From positions 1 to 8,303 of the forward strand of contig CANGMU010000094.1 in NCBI GenBank assembly GCA_947454665.1: a stretch of DNA of 8,303 bases, given 5' to 3'. The translations under genes and the position numbers were made by a program. Each line of letters starts with the position of its first letter. Within the stretch, counting starts at the first letter, position 1. Shown here piece by piece: positions 6,441 through 8,303 of the stretch. The stretch comes from Pseudomonadota bacterium (GTDB lineage: Bacteria > Pseudomonadota > Gammaproteobacteria > Steroidobacterales > Steroidobacteraceae). The notes below the pieces were generated by a model, which searched no databases, had not been told where the DNA came from, and saw nothing but the letters and a program-made list of their open reading frames with translations.

Positions 6441-7735
6441 CTGTCCTCGGGGCGCAGCGTCAGGATCAACAGTGCCGCGAACACCGCCGGCACCGCGAGC
6501 ACGGGCGCGACCACTGACCAGTCATAGCCCGCGCCACGCATCAATCCGGCAGCCCAGGGCCCGAGCGCCGAACCGATGCGACCGATCGTGACGACGAGCC
6601 CGATGCCCGATGCGCGCACGCGCACCGGATAGCACAGCGCGATCACCGAATAGATCGTCGCCGACGAACCCCACATGAAGAAGCCCAGCAACAGCGCCGC
6701 GACGTTGAACACGGCCGGCGTGGCGGGCAGCAGGCCGAAGGACGCGATGCCCGCGGACAGGATGACCGCCAGCGCGGGCACCAGCAGCGTGAGCCGCAGG
6801 CGCGTGGCAACGAGCCCGAACACGATGCCACCTGCGATGCCTGCCACGCTCCACAGGCTGGACATGTGCACGGCTTCCGACACGGCAAGGCCCCGTTCCG
6901 TCGCGAGCTTCGTGTGCCAGTTCACGAAGAAATAGAACGTGAACATGAACAGCGGATACAGCGCGCAGAGCGTGAGGGTCGAGCGGCGGTGCGCGGGCCG
7001 CCAGGGCTCGATGAACTGACCTGCGGCGCTGACCGGCGCACCCGGCGGTGGCAACACCGCCAGCGCATCGAGTCCGACGCGTGCGGCATACCGGTTGAAT
7101 CGCGCCAACGCATGGCGCGGCTGCCGCTCGAGCAGGAACTCCAGCGACTCCGGCAGCCGCCACAGCAGAATGGGGAACAGCACCACGGTCAGCAGGCCAC
7201 CGAACAGGAAGATGTCGCGCCAGCCACGGTGTTCCAACAACCAACCCGCGATGGGCCCACCGATCGCGCCACCAATCGGATAACCGATCACGACCAGGGC
7301 GACCGACAGCTTGCGCCAACGTGTGCCGCTGTATTCGATCGCCAATGTGCCGGCAGTCGTGACCATCGCACCGATGCCCAGGCCCGTTACCAGGCGGCAG
7401 ACCGCAAGGCCCGCGAGACCCTCGACACGCGATGTCGCGATCATGCCGACCGACATCATCAGCGTGCCGAAGAGGATCACCGGCCTGCGGCCAATGAGGT
7501 CTGCGATCACCGCGAAGAGAAAAGCGCCGACGCCGATGCCAATCAGGTTCGCGCTGAACACGGAGCCGGTCTGTTCCGGCGTGAGGCCCCATTCCTTGAC
7601 GACCACCGGCGCCGCGAAAGTGAGCGCAAGGATGTCGAAGCCATCGATCATGTTGATCAGTACGCAAAGCGCCACGACCAGCACCTGCCAGGCGTTCATC
7701 GGACGCTCGCGCAGCGTCTTCATCGGATCAGTCAT
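6410..7735 (-). CDS. MFS transporter, aromatic acid:H+ symporter-like
   Basis: This 441-residue inner-membrane transporter has about 12 hydrophobic segments in two halves. Transmembrane helix 1 carries DGFD (31-34), typical of the aromatic acid:H+ symporter (AAHS) family that includes PcaK and MhpT. The loop between helices 2 and 3 has the MFS motif ending in ADLIGRR (78-84), and RLPESLEFL (193-201) follows helix 6 as in related families. A substrate such as a benzoate derivative is plausible from the family, but no catabolic genes lie in the window to support a specific compound. The start at 7735 is backed by GGGGAG five bases upstream (7741-7746). The last 10 codons including the stop lie over the 3' end of rimO on the other strand. 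It diverges from the small zinc-finger gene with 36 bases between starts. Confidence 0.9.
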   Translation of the reverse strand: MTDPMKTLRERPMNAWQVLVVALCVLINMIDGFDILALTFAAPVVVKEWGLTPEQTGSVFSANLIGIGVGAFLFAVIADLIGRRPVILFGTLMMSVGMIATSRVEGLAGLAVCRLVTGLGIGAMVTTAGTLAIEYSGTRWRKLSVALVVIGYPIGGAIGGPIAGWLLEHRGWRDIFLFGGLLTVVLFPILLWRLPESLEFLLERQPRHALARFNRYAARVGLDALAVLPPPGAPVSAAGQFIEPWRPAHRRSTLTLCALYPLFMFTFYFFVNWHTKLATERGLAVSEAVHMSSLWSVAGIAGGIVFGLVATRLRLTLLVPALAVILSAGIASFGLLPATPAVFNVAALLLGFFMWGSSATIYSVIALCYPVRVRASGIGLVVTIGRIGSALGPWAAGLMRGAGYDWSVVAPVLAVPAVFAALLILTLRPEDSQLAGRASRS

Positions 7736-7740
7736 GCCTT

Positions 7741-7746
7741 CTCCCC
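7741..7746 (-). promoter_or_regulatory. Ribosome binding site of the MFS gene
   Basis: GGGGAG on the minus strand lies five bases before the ATG at 7735. It confirms this start over the in-frame Met codons at residues 5 and 13. Confidence 0.65.
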
Positions 7747-7771
7747 TGTTTCATGCACAATCGGCAGCACG

Positions 7772-7984
7772 ATGAAGCATTCCGCCTCACCGCCCGCCCC
7801 ACCGCCCGATGTCCCGGCTGCGCCGCCCTGCAGCGCCTGCAACGGCGCCGGCAGCATCGTGATGTCGCTCTGTTGTGGCCGCGGCTGTGCGACCTGCCCG
7901 GGCGACGGCTTCATGCAGGCCGTGGACTGCTACCGCTGCCACGGTGCCGGCGTGATCGCAGGCACCGCGGCTTCGATCCCTTAA
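7772..7984 (+). CDS. Small DnaJ-type zinc-finger protein lacking a J domain
   Basis: This 70-residue protein has a Pro/Ala-rich leader (1-19) and then a cysteine-rich module. Three segments match CxxCxGxG exactly: CSACNGAG (20-27), CATCPGDG (39-46) and CYRCHGAG (53-60). A fourth, MSLCCGRG (31-38), has Met in place of the first Cys but has an extra Cys next to the second, so eight cysteines remain, enough for two zinc sites. The repeat type is that of the DnaJ/Hsp40 cysteine-rich domain, which binds two zinc ions and unfolded protein, but there is no J domain to recruit DnaK and no C-terminal substrate domain. Zinc binding is a confident inference; function is unknown. The ATG at 7772 has only a weak GGCAG upstream. 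The frame stays open far upstream, but that part is antisense to the MFS gene and has no plausible closer start. It diverges from the MFS gene, and its stop overlaps that of the hydrolase gene. Confidence 0.8.
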   Translation: MKHSASPPAPPPDVPAAPPCSACNGAGSIVMSLCCGRGCATCPGDGFMQAVDCYRCHGAGVIAGTAASIP

Positions 7985-8303
7985 TCCAGCACTGCCTGCA
8001 TCACGGCCGTTTCAAAGTCGGCCGTCCGTGGCTGGCTCGGCGTTTGCACGAAGAGGATCGCCGTGAGCTTGCGGGCCGGATCCACCCAGAAGTGCGTGCC
8101 ATAGGCACCGCTCCAGCCAAAGCTGCCGTTGCCCAGCAGCGTGTGGCGTGCGGCCGCATCGGTGATCGTGCGGACGCCCAGGCCATAGCCTTCACCCGGC
8201 TGGCGGCCCGGCAGTGTCTCCGGGATCACGCGTGAACCCATGAGGCGCACGCTGGCCGGGCTCAGGATGCGCACGCCCTCCAGCTCGCCACCGTTGGCCA
8301 GCA
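7981..8303 (-). CDS. Serine beta-lactamase-family hydrolase, C-terminal part (5' end outside window)
   Basis: The last 106 whole codons of a gene entering from the right edge are visible. The segment NGGELEGVRILSPASVRLM is the typical late-domain stretch of class C beta-lactamase-related serine hydrolases (Pfam Beta-lactamase). YGLGVRT follows, then GWSGAYGTHFWVDPARKLTAILFVQTP, written here as GWSGAYGTHFWVDPA and the strand after it, which corresponds to the third active-site box region (W/H-x-G). The SxxK and YxN motifs and any signal peptide lie outside the window. Members include esterases, D-aminopeptidases and penicillin-binding-protein-like enzymes, so antibiotic resistance should not be inferred. 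Its TAA stop overlaps the TAA of the convergent zinc-finger gene in a shared TTAA. Confidence 0.88.
   Translation of the reverse strand, partial: LANGGELEGVRILSPASVRLMGSRVIPETLPGRQPGEGYGLGVRTITDAAARHTLLGNGSFGWSGAYGTHFWVDPARKLTAILFVQTPSQPRTADFETAVMQAVLD

Noticed and set aside
6866..7771. Plus-strand extension of the zinc-finger protein across the MFS gene
   Set aside because: The sequence is low-complexity Arg/Gln/Asp-rich antisense of membrane helices; only the part after 7772 has protein-like motifs.

Overview
The window is GC-rich, compact bacterial chromosome: nine protein genes, gaps of at most 77 bases, and four places where neighbouring genes share bases. The RimO protein and the gene density suggest a Gammaproteobacterium of the Xanthomonadales/Nevskiales type, or possibly a Betaproteobacterium. 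This placement is an impression from the protein sequences, not a search result. I see no rRNA, tRNA, CRISPR array, insertion sequence, phage gene or attachment site.

Left part (1-4464, all minus strand, so read right to left): a GAF-GGDEF-EAL cyclic-di-GMP protein is followed after 10 bases by an unrecognised 59-residue ORF. That ORF overlaps a CobW/COG0523 metal-chaperone GTPase by four bases (ATGA), and the GTPase overlaps a WD40 beta-propeller gene by four bases (GTGA); the WD40 gene runs off the left edge. The last three genes look like one translationally coupled unit. The GTPase has a His/Asp-rich linker encoded by a hexanucleotide repeat, plus an extra segment of about 95 residues before its C-terminal domain.

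Middle (4465-6440): a class I SAM-dependent methyltransferase (minus) and rimO (plus), the methylthiotransferase of ribosomal protein S12, diverge from a 56-base gap.

Right part (6410-8303): an MFS transporter of the aromatic-acid/H+ symporter type (minus) overlaps the 3' end of rimO tail to tail by 31 bases. Divergent from it is a 70-residue protein (plus) that is essentially a DnaJ-type CxxCxGxG zinc-binding module without a J domain. Its TAA stop lies in a TTAA that also gives the stop of the last gene, a serine beta-lactamase-family hydrolase (minus) cut by the right edge.

Most of the window is ordinary core or accessory metabolism. The parts most worth a second look are the small ORF-cobW-WD40 unit, the J-less zinc-finger protein, and the sequence deviations in the cyclic-di-GMP protein.
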